This document shows positions 63,667 to 64,000 of a stretch of 64,000 nt of DNA, in pieces. Numbering within the stretch: the stretch's first letter is position 1; the number at the start of each line of letters is the position of its first letter. A program made the translations under genes and the position numbers. The notes beneath the pieces are model-generated. The model worked only from the letters and a program-made list of their open reading frames with translations, ran no database searches and was not told the origin of the DNA. The DNA is from Hymenopus coronatus (lineage: Eukaryota; Arthropoda; Insecta; Mantodea; Hymenopodidae), in contig CM060892.1 of the NCBI GenBank assembly GCA_030762935.1, positions 89,827,827-89,891,826 of the forward strand, read 5' to 3'.

Positions 63667-64000
63667 GTACATACGGGATAGAGAAGGTAAAAAGTTTTAT
63701 GACAAATAAAATGTATATCTGGAATTTTCTTGAAATAGCCCCTGAAGTGCTCATTTTTCTGAATGGATTTTTCAGCACCTGTAAACAACAAACAAAAAAA
63801 AAATTATAAAAATGTAAATTTCGTTTAAGCATATGTCTCAACAAATTTCTTTTTTCTGTGGTTTTAACCATTTCCGAAAAACTTCTTGTCATTGGTTTCC
63901 TATATATAGGCACGCTTTCTCAAATGAAAAGCCATTATTGCATTTTTTTCCTAACAGAACAGAATTTCAAATCCATCACATAGCAACCAGTCTTTAAAAG
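63667..64000 (-). repeat. Fam-H repeat, reverse, internally deleted and cut by the window end
   Basis: A remnant of the hairpin end (GTACATACGGGATAGAGAAGG) is joined directly to the internal block GACAAATAAAATGTATATCT, skipping about 350 bases. It continues to the CACATAGCAACCAG block at the window edge. Confidence 0.75.

Noticed and set aside
4843..63913. Recurring small frames with SEISVSN-type and HTHTH-type peptides (for example 4843-5157, 36134-36514, 49676-50119 and 55827-56138)
   Set aside because: They are translations of Fam-H repeat copies, including its CA tract. The reading frame is not maintained between copies.
4865..64000. Fam-H as a Helitron
   Set aside because: The start has TC after A, and a hairpin lies near the other end, but no CTRR terminus follows the hairpin and an inverted 11-mer is shared by both ends.

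Overview
This is a eukaryotic nuclear window with no bacterial-type genes, no operons and no recognisable host gene. The organism is an invertebrate, most likely an arthropod and probably an insect. The clearest evidence is a nuclear copy of mitochondrial DNA near 62.33-62.52 kb: it reads as COX1 and ND3 only if TGA is Trp and AGA is Ser (invertebrate mitochondrial code). The transposon mix fits too: mariner-like elements, a P/THAP-type relic, a Penelope-like element with a GIY-YIG nuclease, LINE ORF1 proteins with zinc knuckles, and several tRNA-derived SINEs.

Layout. From 1 to 23.5 kb the sequence is AT-rich and built of old repeats. About 25 pieces of one undescribed family (called Fam-H here, roughly 0.75-0.9 kb, both orientations) run through the whole window and cover an estimated 28% of it. 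Each complete copy has one end with a palindromic hairpin and a second end carrying a short inverted match to it; an internal CA tract has expanded independently into microsatellites in several copies. Between them lie hAT-like relics (about 2.2 and 48.9 kb), a 5'-truncated LINE tail with a 14-bp target duplication (2.5-3.1 kb), mariner relics (14.3, 17.1-19.0, 43, 53.9 and 56.8 kb) and four SINE families.

From 23.6 to 32.0 kb the composition switches to GC-rich. A 5'-truncated Penelope-like element (RT end plus GIY-YIG) is split in its 3' non-coding region by a head-to-tail array of five retroposons, each with an ORF1-type zinc-knuckle protein (the fifth only a fragment) and each ending in poly(A). 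None has an endonuclease or reverse transcriptase ORF, so they must have been mobilised in trans. The copies look modular: elements 1 and 2 have different 5' halves but near-identical 3' halves, while elements 3 and 4 share the 5' half and differ after it.

From 32.2 to 64 kb the AT-rich repeat landscape resumes: a P/THAP transposase relic, more Fam-H copies, a LINE reverse-transcriptase tail, two mariner derivatives rebuilt as long inverted repeats (foldbacks), and the COX1/ND3 mitochondrial chimera inserted inside a Fam-H copy. The interest of the window is in transposon biology. All family assignments were made by reading the sequence, without database searches.
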